Source: Flavobacterium sp. KACC 22761 (GTDB lineage: Bacteria; Bacteroidota; Bacteroidia; Flavobacteriales; Flavobacteriaceae). Taken from it: 64,000 nucleotides of DNA. Positions 55,034 to 63,400 of this stretch are shown here, piece after piece. The stretch covers positions 1,178,001-1,242,000 of the forward strand of contig NZ_CP139148.1 of assembly GCF_034058155.1 (NCBI RefSeq), written 5' to 3'. Numbering within the stretch: position 1 is the stretch's first letter; the number at the start of each line of letters is the position of its first letter. Under the pieces are notes generated by a model, which was not told where the DNA came from, did no database searches, and saw nothing but the letters and a program-made list of their open reading frames with translations. A program made the position numbers and the translations under genes.

Positions 55034-55825
55034 ATGCTCAAACCCGTAATTATCACGCTATTTGCCATTCTTGGCATAAGCACTGTTGCAAATGCTCAAT
55101 CTGCTCTTGCACAAGAAATAGGAATTTTCGCAGGCCCCGTAACACTGCAGTCAGATTTTGGACAAAGAAACAATTTTGACACCAATGTGGGAAACACTGG
55201 ATTTGGTGTTGGACTTATACATTTCATCAATTTTTCTGCCGCTAATAATCATGAAAGTTTTTTTACCGAGCATTTTAAAGTAAGATCTGAACTTTCGTAT
55301 AGCCACACTGAATTGAAACATTACGGAAGATGGGTTGACAAAAAACCAGAAACCCCTGTTGTTACTATGCTTAAAAACATGAATGCAAGTTCAACTACAA
55401 TAGGATTAGGCTCTCAATTAGAATTTTCGTTTATTAAAATACACGATTTTGAAAACTCAGTTGGTAGTTTTAGTCCGTATCTAAGTTTAGGATTTCAGGT
55501 AGATTATTATTCTGCAAAAGTGGGTTCTCACTTAGGAGATTTAACTCTTCCGAATATAACTCCTGGAAAATACTTAACTCCTTCTGATGGAAGACCACAC
55601 GGATTTTCTACAGAAGATGGAATTGTTGTAGCGGCAACAGGAGGCGTAGGCGTGCATTACAAACTGACAACAATGAGCGATTTAATGTTTGAATCTCGTT
55701 TTAAAATGTATAGCAATGACTGGATCGACGGTTTGAATCCGAATAAAGATCTTTATAAAGAAAACAAATCTAACGACTGGCAGGTTTGGTTTAACTTCGG
55801 ATACATCTATTATTTAGAGTTCTAA
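55034..55825 (+). CDS. Putative outer membrane beta-barrel protein
   Basis: The protein has 263 residues from MLKPVIITLFAILGIS; the longer frame begins inside the promoter. The signal peptide ends TVANAQ. The mature part alternates short hydrophobic and polar strands (EIGIFAGPVTLQSDFGQ, TIGLGSQLEFSFIKI, FSPYLSLGFQVDYY) and ends in an aromatic residue (WFNFGYIYYLEF), the signature of outer membrane insertion. I do not recognise a named family with certainty. Single gene. Confidence 0.8.
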   Translation: MLKPVIITLFAILGISTVANAQSALAQEIGIFAGPVTLQSDFGQRNNFDTNVGNTGFGVGLIHFINFSAANNHESFFTEHFKVRSELSYSHTELKHYGRWVDKKPETPVVTMLKNMNASSTTIGLGSQLEFSFIKIHDFENSVGSFSPYLSLGFQVDYYSAKVGSHLGDLTLPNITPGKYLTPSDGRPHGFSTEDGIVVAATGGVGVHYKLTTMSDLMFESRFKMYSNDWIDGLNPNKDLYKENKSNDWQVWFNFGYIYYLEF

Positions 55826-55846
55826 AAAAATTTAAATCCTAAAATA

Positions 55847-55893
55847 TAAAATCCCAAATTCCAAAGTAATCAAAATTGGAATTTGGGATTTTA
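55847..55893. repeat. Perfect 18-bp inverted repeat of AAATTCCAA words
   Basis: Arms at 55847-55864 and 55876-55893 are perfect complements (TAAAATCCCAAATTCCAA). It lies between two convergent genes and could end both transcripts. Same word family as 26742 and 44035. Confidence 0.7.
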
Positions 55894-55914
55894 GTTTTTA
55901 TTGGAATTTCTTTT

Positions 55915-57057
55915 TTAAGAAAGCGCTTGTTCCAAATCGGCTATTAAATCTGTTGCATCCTCGATCCCGACACTTAGTCGAACCAAATCATCAGTAATAC
56001 CAACTTCAGCTCTTTTATCAGCAGGAATAGAAGCATGCGTCATCAAAGCTGGATGATTTGCCAAAGATTCAACTCCACCTAAAGATTCGGCTAAAGTAAA
56101 TACTTTCAATTTCTCTAAAAACGCAATAGAATCTTCTTTTTTACCAGATTTGAAAGTAAACGAAACCATTCCGCCAAAAGCCTTCATTTGCTTTTTAGCA
56201 ATTTCATGAAAAGGATGGTTTGCCAAACCTGGATAATAAACTGTATCTATTTTTGGATGGTTGCTTAAAAAGTCCACCACTTTTTCCCCATTTTCACAAT
56301 GTCTTTGAACTCGTAACGCAAGTGTTTTAATTCCTCTTAAAACTAAAAAACTATCCATTGGCCCTAAGGTCGCACCAGTTGCAAATTGTTGAAAATGCAA
56401 TTGATCACCTAAAGCCTCATCTTTTACAATTAAAGCACCGGCAATAACATCAGAATGTCCTCCTAAATATTTTGTTGCAGAGTGCATTACGATATCTGCT
56501 CCTAAATCCAACGGTTTCTGCAAATATGGTGTTGCAAACGTATTATCTACTGCAAATAAAATATTGTTTGCTTTTGTGATTTTGGCTACTTCTTCAATAT
56601 CGGCCAATTTCATCAATGGGTTTGTTGGCGTTTCAACCCAAATCAATTTTGTATTTTCATTGATTAATGATTTCAATTTTTCGATATCAGTCATATCTAC
56701 AAAATGAAACTTAATTCCTGAATCTTTATAAATTCGAGAAAACATTCTGTATGTTCCTCCATATAAATCATCCATTGCGATGATTTCGTCACCGGCTTTA
56801 AAAGATCTTAAAACACAATCCGTCGCTGCTAATCCAGACGAAAAAGCCAATCCACGCGTACCATTTTCAATACTTGCCAAAGCATTTTCTAAAGCTGTAC
56901 GAGTTGGATTCGACGCACGGCTATACTCATAATCTGCCAAAGGTTTCCCTGGACTTGTCTGAATAAAAGTTGAAGTTTGATACACTGGAGGCATAACTGC
57001 TCCTGTACTTGGATCATGATGCTGACCACCATGTATTACTTTAGTATTGAATTTCAT
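55915..57057 (-). CDS. metB: Cystathionine gamma-synthase or related PLP trans-sulfuration enzyme
   Basis: The protein has 380 residues. The PLP Lys is in HSATKYLGGHSDVI (about 197), with YEYSRASNPTR for phosphate and substrate contacts and SLGGVESL near the C-terminus. The fold covers cystathionine gamma-synthase, gamma-lyase and O-acetylhomoserine sulfhydrylase; the gamma-synthase/gamma-lyase split is not clear by eye. No methionine gene is adjacent and no SAM riboswitch was seen. Confidence 0.85.
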   Translation of the reverse strand: MKFNTKVIHGGQHHDPSTGAVMPPVYQTSTFIQTSPGKPLADYEYSRASNPTRTALENALASIENGTRGLAFSSGLAATDCVLRSFKAGDEIIAMDDLYGGTYRMFSRIYKDSGIKFHFVDMTDIEKLKSLINENTKLIWVETPTNPLMKLADIEEVAKITKANNILFAVDNTFATPYLQKPLDLGADIVMHSATKYLGGHSDVIAGALIVKDEALGDQLHFQQFATGATLGPMDSFLVLRGIKTLALRVQRHCENGEKVVDFLSNHPKIDTVYYPGLANHPFHEIAKKQMKAFGGMVSFTFKSGKKEDSIAFLEKLKVFTLAESLGGVESLANHPALMTHASIPADKRAEVGITDDLVRLSVGIEDATDLIADLEQALS

Positions 57058-57090
57058 ATAGTTACAAATTTTAAATCCTTAAATCTTGTA

Positions 57091-57098
57091 CAAATTTA
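57091..57098 (-). promoter_or_regulatory. Candidate -7 element for metB
   Basis: The minus strand reads TAAATTTG, an exact match 34 bases before the start. A -33 TTG at the usual distance is absent. Confidence 0.4.
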
Positions 57099-57132
57099 CC
57101 GTTTAATTTATTCTAATCCTGATACAACTTCT

Positions 57133-57140
57133 TACCTTTG
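57133..57140 (+). promoter_or_regulatory. Candidate -7 element for the DUF3298 lipoprotein gene
   Basis: TACCTTTG matches TAnnTTTG exactly but lies 117 bases before the ATG, leaving a long leader. Confidence 0.4.
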
Positions 57141-57256
57141 TATATAATTAACACTTTTTTGATCTGAAATCGCTACTAGCTAGAACTTTGCAAAAACAAA
57201 AAACACAAATAAAGTGCGATCCTACAAATAACGATTAACAAATAACTTTTACATAT

Positions 57257-58000
57257 ATGAAACATTATACTTTTTTAGTCTTTTTGTTTTTGATATTCAC
57301 AAGTTGTAACAAAGAGCTTTCATTTGACAATGAAACATTTGAAAAAGAATCTGCTATTCCGTGCAAAAGCGATTGTCCAAAAATTACGATCGAGGTTCCA
57401 ATTGCAAAAAATGCAAAAATCACCGCCGACAGCATCAATAAAAAGGTTTTTTCGGTCATAAAAGAAATCGTTTATTTTGGCGAAAATCCCGCAAAAGCAA
57501 CCGATTATAAAATACTAGCTCAATCGTTTATAGACTCATATGAAGAAATGCATAAAAAATTTCCAAAAGAGACTTTTGGTTGGGAAGGAAAAATAATTGG
57601 AAATGTAGAATTTCATTCTGATGAAATTTTAAACATAAAAATTGACCATTATACTTTTACCGGAGGCGCGCACGGCTATCAAGGGTTTAAATCGTTATTG
57701 TTTAATCCTAAAACCGGAAAAACAATTTTTACAGATCAATTGTTTACCAACGAAAAAGAATTTAAGGCTTTCGCCGAAAAAAAATTCCGAGAGAAATATA
57801 AAATTCCCACAAAAGCCAATATCAATGCGACAGGATTAATGTTTGAAAACGACAAATTTCAATTGCCTCAGAATATATTTTATACCGAAGAAGGCCTGCT
57901 TTTATATTACAATTCATACGAAGCCGCATCCTATGCCGATGGTCCGAAAGAGATTCTTTTTTCATACGATGAAGTCAATAAATATTTGAAATATCATTAA
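57257..58000 (+). CDS. DUF3298/DUF4163 (PdaC/RsiV-like) lipoprotein
   Basis: The protein has 247 residues. Lipoprotein signal MKHYTFLVFLFLIFTSC (lipobox FTSC). The first part has the DUF4163 pattern (a strand-rich stretch with KITIEVPIAKN) and the second the DUF3298 motif YTFTGGAHG with FNPKTGKTI and DQLFTN. Members include PdaC and the anti-sigma factor RsiV; here there is no catalytic domain and no sigma factor gene nearby. Two further Cys lie in PCKSDCPK near the N-terminus. Confidence 0.83.
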   Translation: MKHYTFLVFLFLIFTSCNKELSFDNETFEKESAIPCKSDCPKITIEVPIAKNAKITADSINKKVFSVIKEIVYFGENPAKATDYKILAQSFIDSYEEMHKKFPKETFGWEGKIIGNVEFHSDEILNIKIDHYTFTGGAHGYQGFKSLLFNPKTGKTIFTDQLFTNEKEFKAFAEKKFREKYKIPTKANINATGLMFENDKFQLPQNIFYTEEGLLLYYNSYEAASYADGPKEILFSYDEVNKYLKYH

Positions 58001-58118
58001 AAGATTCTAAGTTTCTGAGATGCTAAGATTTTGAGCTTTCTTTAGAAATGCACTACAGCGCAATAAACTTTTAAGTTTAAGTAAAAAAACTTAGAATCTT
58101 AGCATCTCAGAAACTTAG
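58001..58118. repeat. Long inverted repeat, 24-bp perfect arms
   Basis: Arms at 58007-58030 and 58095-58118 are perfect complements containing TTTCTGAGATGCTAAG. A nested pair (AAGATTCTAAG at 58001 and its complement at 58090) shares bases with them. The right end runs into a T-run. It lies between convergent genes; a 17-base piece of the same word occurs at 29128. Confidence 0.8.
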
Positions 58119-58127
58119 CACCTTTTT

Positions 58128-59273
58128 TTACTGCACATCATATTTCATCTTTCTCAAAACTCGGAGCGCTTCTTTAAAGGACAAATAAACAGCTGGAAAC
58201 GGCTTTAGCAATAATTTTGAATCGATTAATTTTTGCTTGGCTTCGTCAAAACCATTCAAATAACAAATCATAAAAGTTGATGGAAGATTTTCGAGATCTG
58301 CTAATTCTCGTGAAGACAACGCAAATCCTTTTTGCAGTTTTTGAAGCAATGCTATATTTGAATTGTAAATATGATAAAGCATTTTTCGATTGAATTCCGG
58401 AGGCTGAAAAAGCATTTCACGATCAATCTTATAATATCCATTATCAAAAAAATGTATAGTTTGTTTTTCCAAAGGATAAAAGCTTGTTTTGTCGTTTAAT
58501 CCCAACGGAACATATTCTGTAATGGTAAAAGTATCGTCATTGTATTCGATAGTGACAACATCTAGCGCCGAATAAAATAGCTTGATCTGCTCATTGATCA
58601 ATTCGATATCGACTCTAGAAAGAAACGTTTTATCTCGAGATTTTTTTGCAACTCCAGCCCAACAAATCACAAACAATTCTTTAAAAACGTGATATTTCGG
58701 CGACATATCTTTGTGCCTGAAATTCATAAAATCGATCACGCCGTCTAAAGTATATTGAATGCTGTTTCGAGAACTATTTTCAATTCCAATTACCGTTTCG
58801 GTATTTTGATAATTTTTCTCGACTTCCTCGTGCTCTTCCAAAGGAGTAGAATTGCTACCACGCCTTATAAAAATGCTATTCGCAAGAATAGTGTGAATGC
58901 CTTTTTTAAAATAAGAAATTTTGCTTTTAGGTTTTATGGTAACCAGACCGATTACTTTGTCTTTTGGAAGATTTGGAAAAGGGACGTTTTCGTATTGAAT
59001 TTTCGGTGGATTTTCTAAAAAAGCATTGACCAGATTTTGAATTCGGCTGTCATCAAAAAAATCGTCGCCAACAATTTCATTGTCTTGATCTTCTACCCCA
59101 ACCACGATATAAGAATTATTATTTGGATTGGAGTTGGATAATGCACAAATATGTTTTAAAAACTTCCCTTTGCCTTCTCGCGAATGAAGATTCAACTGCC
59201 TTTTTTTATCATAAAAACTGCTCTCATCATTATGAGCAAGGAGATTCTTTATCAAAAGGCGCTTGTTGATCAT
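58128..59273 (-). CDS. AlbA_2-domain ATP/DNA-binding protein
   Basis: The protein has 381 residues. The N-terminal third has the Schlafen AlbA_2 pattern: EGKGKFLKHICALSNS near the start, then SYIVVGVEDQDNEIVGDDFFDD, and NSIFIRRGSNSTPLEEHE at the end. The C-terminal two thirds are a mixed helix and strand region ending in a possible DNA-binding helix (SSRELADLENLPSTF). Such proteins often act as transcription regulators or in defence; this one is of the housekeeping size and stands alone. Confidence 0.8.
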   Translation of the reverse strand: MINKRLLIKNLLAHNDESSFYDKKRQLNLHSREGKGKFLKHICALSNSNPNNNSYIVVGVEDQDNEIVGDDFFDDSRIQNLVNAFLENPPKIQYENVPFPNLPKDKVIGLVTIKPKSKISYFKKGIHTILANSIFIRRGSNSTPLEEHEEVEKNYQNTETVIGIENSSRNSIQYTLDGVIDFMNFRHKDMSPKYHVFKELFVICWAGVAKKSRDKTFLSRVDIELINEQIKLFYSALDVVTIEYNDDTFTITEYVPLGLNDKTSFYPLEKQTIHFFDNGYYKIDREMLFQPPEFNRKMLYHIYNSNIALLQKLQKGFALSSRELADLENLPSTFMICYLNGFDEAKQKLIDSKLLLKPFPAVYLSFKEALRVLRKMKYDVQ

Positions 59274-59370
59274 GGTCTATTTTTTTTCTGCCACTAATTG
59301 CACTAATTTACACTAATTAAAAACCCGCAAATCATTTTACTTCCAATTCATAATCTTAAAACGTAAAAAA

Positions 59371-59388
59371 GACGCACAACAGTGCGTC
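59371..59388 (-). terminator. Terminator of the SDR gene
   Basis: A perfect 7-bp stem (GACGCAC / GTGCGTC, loop 4) is followed on the minus strand by a T-run. The hairpin with its CTCTAC tail also looks like a recurrent intergenic word. Confidence 0.65.
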
Positions 59389-59407
59389 TCTACAATAAAA
59401 TTTTCTT

Positions 59408-60163
59408 TCAAATATTTTTCTTAACAATTGTCGCCGAGGCTTGTGCTGTTGGATAAACAATCAAATCGGCAATATTTACATGATATTTTCTCGAAATCAC
59501 AAAATGAATAATGTCGGCAATATCTTCTGCTTGAAGCGCATCTAAACCTTTGTACACATTTGAAGCTCTGTCAGCATCACCTTTAAAACGCACTTCGCTA
59601 AACTCGGTTTCTACCATTCCTGGATGAATTGCGCCAACTCGAATTCCGTACGGATTCAAATCCATTCGCATTCCGTTATTGATCGCATCAACGGCATGTT
59701 TTGAAGCGCAATACACATTTCCGTTCGGATATACTTCTTTTCCTGCAATGGAACCAATATTGATAATGTGGCCCGATTTTCTTTCAATCATTTGCGGAAT
59801 TATAGCTTTTGAAACGTACAAAAGACCTTTTACATTAATATCGATCATGGCATCCCAATCATCAACATCTCCATTCTGAATTGGATCCAAACCATGTGCA
59901 TTTCCCGCATTGTTGATCAATACATCAATAGCAGAAAAATCAGCTGGTAAAGAATTAATTTCTGAGAAAACAGCATCTTTATCACGCACATCAAAAGACA
60001 AAGAATGTACTTCTGTAAAAACAGAAAGTTCTTTTTCTAATTCTTCTAAACGCTCTTTACGTCTGCCGCAAAGAATAACTTTATAATTGTTTTTTGCCAA
60101 TATTTGCGCGGTTGCTTTTCCTATTCCGCTTGTTGCTCCAGTTATTAGGGCTGTTTTTTTCAT
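59408..60163 (-). CDS. Short-chain dehydrogenase/reductase (YdfG-like)
   Basis: The protein has 251 residues. The NADP motif is TGATSGIGKAT, NNAG is in LINNAGNAHG, the Ser is in NIGSIAG and YxxxK is YCASKHA. Its GRRKERLEELEKEL segment (Arg after the second strand) favours NADP. The sequence layout resembles E. coli YdfG (3-hydroxy acid dehydrogenase). Single gene. Confidence 0.93.
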   Translation of the reverse strand: MKKTALITGATSGIGKATAQILAKNNYKVILCGRRKERLEELEKELSVFTEVHSLSFDVRDKDAVFSEINSLPADFSAIDVLINNAGNAHGLDPIQNGDVDDWDAMIDINVKGLLYVSKAIIPQMIERKSGHIINIGSIAGKEVYPNGNVYCASKHAVDAINNGMRMDLNPYGIRVGAIHPGMVETEFSEVRFKGDADRASNVYKGLDALQAEDIADIIHFVISRKYHVNIADLIVYPTAQASATIVKKNI

Positions 60164-60345
60164 TGTAACTATTTATTTTTTGCCACAGATCAAGTAGCAT
60201 GTCAATATTTATGACTTGAATTTCTTTTAATACTAATCTCTCTTTCCTTAAGATTTAATTAATTTCAATACAAAATTACTGTATATAAGCACTAAAATAA
60301 TTTTATTATGCGTTATTAATTTACTAATTTAAAAAAAAGTGACTT

Positions 60346-61155
60346 ATGAAAAAAGTAAACCTCAAATTACGAATTTTTCTTCTGGCCTCATTGTCATGTT
60401 TGTTAATAACAAGCTGTAATAGTACTGATAGTGATGACAGTTCACAAACTTCAAAAGTAAGTGTACGAATGACTGATGCGCCTGGTGATTACGATCAAGT
60501 GAACGTCGAAGTTTTGGACGTTAAAATTAAAAGCAATTCTGAAACTAGTGAAGACGGCTGGGTTAGTATCGGAAATATTAAACCAGGAATATATAATTTA
60601 TTGGATTTAACAGGTGGGGTAAATGTGCTTTTAGCAGATAACGAAGTGCCTTCTGGATATTTAGGTCAAATACGATTAATTCTTGGAGAGCATAATACTG
60701 TTGTTAAAGACGGCGCAACTTATCCTTTGAAAACACCAAGCGCCCAACAATCAGGTTTAAAATTAAAAGTTAACCAAACATTGACAGCTGGTGCAACTTA
60801 TGATTTTCTATTAGATTTTGATGTAGAGCATTCTGTTGTTGTTGAAGCCGGTAATTCAGGCAACTTCAATTTGCATCCTGTAATCAGAGTTTCAACAAAT
60901 GCTACATCTGGAATAATTAAAGGCATTGTAACACCTTTCACTTTCCAGTCTTTAGTTTCGGTGCAGGTTGGAGATACAACTGTTTCAGCTTATACAAATG
61001 AATCAGGAGTATTTCAGCTAAATGGTATCCCAGCAGGAACTTACTCGGTAACAATTACACCAGATGCAAGTTCACAATTACCTGCTTTGGTGGTTCCTAA
61101 TGTGGTCGTGGTAAATGGACAAATTACAAACATGAACACTCTAATTTTAAAATAA
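60346..61155 (+). CDS. DUF4382 lipoprotein with C-terminal regulatory-like domain
   Basis: The protein has 269 residues. Lipoprotein signal ending LLITSC, then a Ser/Asp-rich linker (NSTDSDDSSQTS), a DUF4382 domain (VRMTDAPGDYDQVNVEVLDVKI, YNLLDLTGG) and a C-terminal carboxypeptidase-regulatory-like domain (SGIIKGIVTPF, NGIPAGTYSVTI). Probably surface or periplasmic; function unknown. A very strong hairpin closes it. Confidence 0.87.
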   Translation: MKKVNLKLRIFLLASLSCLLITSCNSTDSDDSSQTSKVSVRMTDAPGDYDQVNVEVLDVKIKSNSETSEDGWVSIGNIKPGIYNLLDLTGGVNVLLADNEVPSGYLGQIRLILGEHNTVVKDGATYPLKTPSAQQSGLKLKVNQTLTAGATYDFLLDFDVEHSVVVEAGNSGNFNLHPVIRVSTNATSGIIKGIVTPFTFQSLVSVQVGDTTVSAYTNESGVFQLNGIPAGTYSVTITPDASSQLPALVVPNVVVVNGQITNMNTLILK

Positions 61156-61160
61156 AAACT

Positions 61161-61219
61161 TTTAATCCTAAAAAAACAGCTATCCTACCCTTTAGGACAG
61201 CTGTTTTTTTAGGATTAAA
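61161..61219. terminator. Very long hairpin terminator between DUF4382 and aldo/keto reductase genes
   Basis: Perfect 21-bp arms (61161-61181 and 61199-61219, containing TCCTAAAAAAACAGCT) plus partial inner pairing lie between convergent genes. With T-runs on both strands it can end both transcripts. Confidence 0.85.
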
Positions 61220-61228
61220 TTTTAAAAA

Positions 61229-62104
61229 TTAAGGCACATCATCGCCCATACTTTCTGTCCAGATCGCGAACCAATCTTCTTTGTCCATATCCAATTCTAC
61301 TGCTTTTAATAAAGCTTGAATTCTAGCAACATTCACTGTCCCAGCAATCGGAATTACTTTAGCTGGATGCTTTAAAATCCAAGCGAGCAAAATCGTATCT
61401 GCTCCTAAATGATATTTTTCCAATAACGTCGAAAACAGTTTTTTCAAACGGCGTGTTTTCTTAGTATCTTCTCTAAAAACAGTTCCAAGCGGATTCCATG
61501 ACAACGGACGAATTCCGTGCGTCTGCATATAATCTAAACTTCCGTCCAACATTGGTTCGTAATGCGTTGCCGAAAATTGCACTTGATTATAGCTTACTTC
61601 CGTTTTTTGACGAATCAATTCGGTTTGAGAACTCGTAAAATTCGAAAGTCCGAAATCGATAATTTTTCCTTCTCCTTTTAACTTTTCTACTGCTTCTGCG
61701 ATTTCATCAGCCTGCATCAACGGACTTGGTCTGTGAAGTAAAAAAACATCTACATAATCTGTTTTTAAATTCTTCAAAGATGTTTCTACAGACTTAATGA
61801 TATAGTCTTTAGAATAATCGTAATGTTTGATTTTGTTTTCGGGGCGTTTATCAGCAATCATCTGAATTCCGCACTTGGTAATTAATTGTAATTTTTCACG
61901 GGCAATCTTACTTGCGTGAAAGGCTTTTCCAAAATCGGCTTCGGTCGTATACGAACCGTAAATATCCGCGTGATCAAAAGTCGTAATTTTGTTTTCGATA
62001 CTTACCTGTATCATGTTTTCCATTTCTTTGGTTGTAAGGTTTTTATCCCAAACTCCCCAATTCATAGTGCCTGAAATAATAGGCGATAAGACTGTTTTGC
62101 TCAT
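61229..62104 (-). CDS. Aldo/keto reductase
   Basis: The protein has 291 residues. The catalytic Tyr is in DHADIYGSY, Lys in LITKCGI, His in FLLHRPSP and Asp in FDHADIYG. The layout is that of the YdhF branch (oxidoreductases with broad carbonyl substrates). No operon partner. Confidence 0.93.
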   Translation of the reverse strand: MSKTVLSPIISGTMNWGVWDKNLTTKEMENMIQVSIENKITTFDHADIYGSYTTEADFGKAFHASKIAREKLQLITKCGIQMIADKRPENKIKHYDYSKDYIIKSVETSLKNLKTDYVDVFLLHRPSPLMQADEIAEAVEKLKGEGKIIDFGLSNFTSSQTELIRQKTEVSYNQVQFSATHYEPMLDGSLDYMQTHGIRPLSWNPLGTVFREDTKKTRRLKKLFSTLLEKYHLGADTILLAWILKHPAKVIPIAGTVNVARIQALLKAVELDMDKEDWFAIWTESMGDDVP

Positions 62105-62316
62105 AATAATTATGCGTTATTTTTGGTAATAATTATGCTTTAATAAAACATAATCATCAAAGTTCTTAAAAATATAAAAATAGATTCACAATTAGTCCTT
62201 AAAATTAAGTCATTGGTCGAAGTTTTAACCATTCTTTAACATCTTACTTCTCAAAAAATATTCAATTTGCACTCTCAAAAATTAGGCGTAAAAATCAAGG
62301 TTTTAAAAATATTTAT

Positions 62317-63321
62317 ATGGAAGAAAATACAACGACTTTAGACATTAGAGCGATAAATGAAAAAATTGAAAGAGAAAGTGCTTTTATAGACCTTCTTACA
62401 ATGGAAATGAACAAAGTTATTGTGGGTCAGAAACATATGGTCGAGCGTCTATTGATCGGATTACTTGGACAAGGGCATATTTTATTGGAAGGAGTTCCTG
62501 GTCTGGCAAAAACTTTAGCCATCAACACGCTTTCACAAGCGGTTCAGGGTTCTTTCAGCCGTATCCAGTTTACGCCAGATTTACTGCCTGCCGATGTTAT
62601 CGGAACCATGATTTACAATATTAAAGCAAACGAGTTCTCAATTAAAAAAGGACCAATTTTCGCCAATTTCGTACTTGCCGATGAGATTAACCGTGCTCCT
62701 GCAAAAGTTCAATCAGCACTTTTAGAGGCAATGCAGGAAAAACAAGTTACAATTGGTGATTCTACATTCAAATTAGATCGTCCTTTCTTGGTATTAGCAA
62801 CGCAAAACCCTGTTGAGCAAGAAGGTACTTATGCACTTCCAGAAGCGCAAGTTGACCGTTTCATGCTAAAAACTGTAATTGATTATCCAAAAATCGATGA
62901 AGAGCGTTTTGTAATTCGTCAGAACTTAAAAGGAAGTTATGAAAAAGTAAATCCGGTAGTTTCTGTAGATCAAATCTTGCGTGCGCAGGAAGCAGTTCGT
63001 GAAGTGTACATGGACGAAAAAATCGAAAAATACATCTTAGATATTATTTTCGCTACACGTTACCCAGAAAAATACAAATTAGCCGATTTAAAACCGCTTA
63101 TCAGTTTTGGAGCTTCTCCACGTGGAAGTATCAACTTGGCTAATGCTGCAAAATGCTACGCTTTCATCAAACGTCGTGGTTATGTAATTCCAGAAGACGT
63201 TCGTGCAGTTGTTCACGATGTTTTGCGTCACAGAGTTGGAATTACTTATGAGGCCGAAGCTGAAAACATTACTTCTGTAGACATTATCAACAAAATCGTT
63301 AACGAGATTGAAGTACCTTAA
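62317..63321 (+). CDS. MoxR-family AAA+ ATPase
   Basis: The protein has 334 residues. Walker A is GVPGLAKT (about 57-64), Walker B is VLADEINRAP, and the sensor region TQNPVEQEGTYALPEAQVDRF is diagnostic for MoxR. It works as a chaperone-like partner of the DUF58/vWA proteins encoded downstream and is often needed for stress tolerance or envelope integrity in Bacteroidota (the Bat operon). It heads the operon that leaves the window. Confidence 0.95.
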   Translation: MEENTTTLDIRAINEKIERESAFIDLLTMEMNKVIVGQKHMVERLLIGLLGQGHILLEGVPGLAKTLAINTLSQAVQGSFSRIQFTPDLLPADVIGTMIYNIKANEFSIKKGPIFANFVLADEINRAPAKVQSALLEAMQEKQVTIGDSTFKLDRPFLVLATQNPVEQEGTYALPEAQVDRFMLKTVIDYPKIDEERFVIRQNLKGSYEKVNPVVSVDQILRAQEAVREVYMDEKIEKYILDIIFATRYPEKYKLADLKPLISFGASPRGSINLANAAKCYAFIKRRGYVIPEDVRAVVHDVLRHRVGITYEAEAENITSVDIINKIVNEIEVP

Positions 63322-63400
63322 AAAGTTGATGGTTGATAGTTTTTTGTTGATGGTTTATACACCATCAACCATAAACCATAAACCATAAACCAAATCAAAA
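63322..63400. repeat. Low-complexity spacer before the DUF58 gene
   Basis: The spacer contains GTTGATGG twice and then four tandem CATAAAC words; the two halves are partly complementary, so a hairpin is possible. It lies between two genes of one operon, as at 9085-9182. Confidence 0.55.

Noticed and set aside
57058..57256. Possible SAM riboswitch before metB
   Set aside because: No conserved SAM-I, SAM-II or SAM/SAH core was recognised and a promoter box lies only 34 bases before the start, leaving too short a leader.
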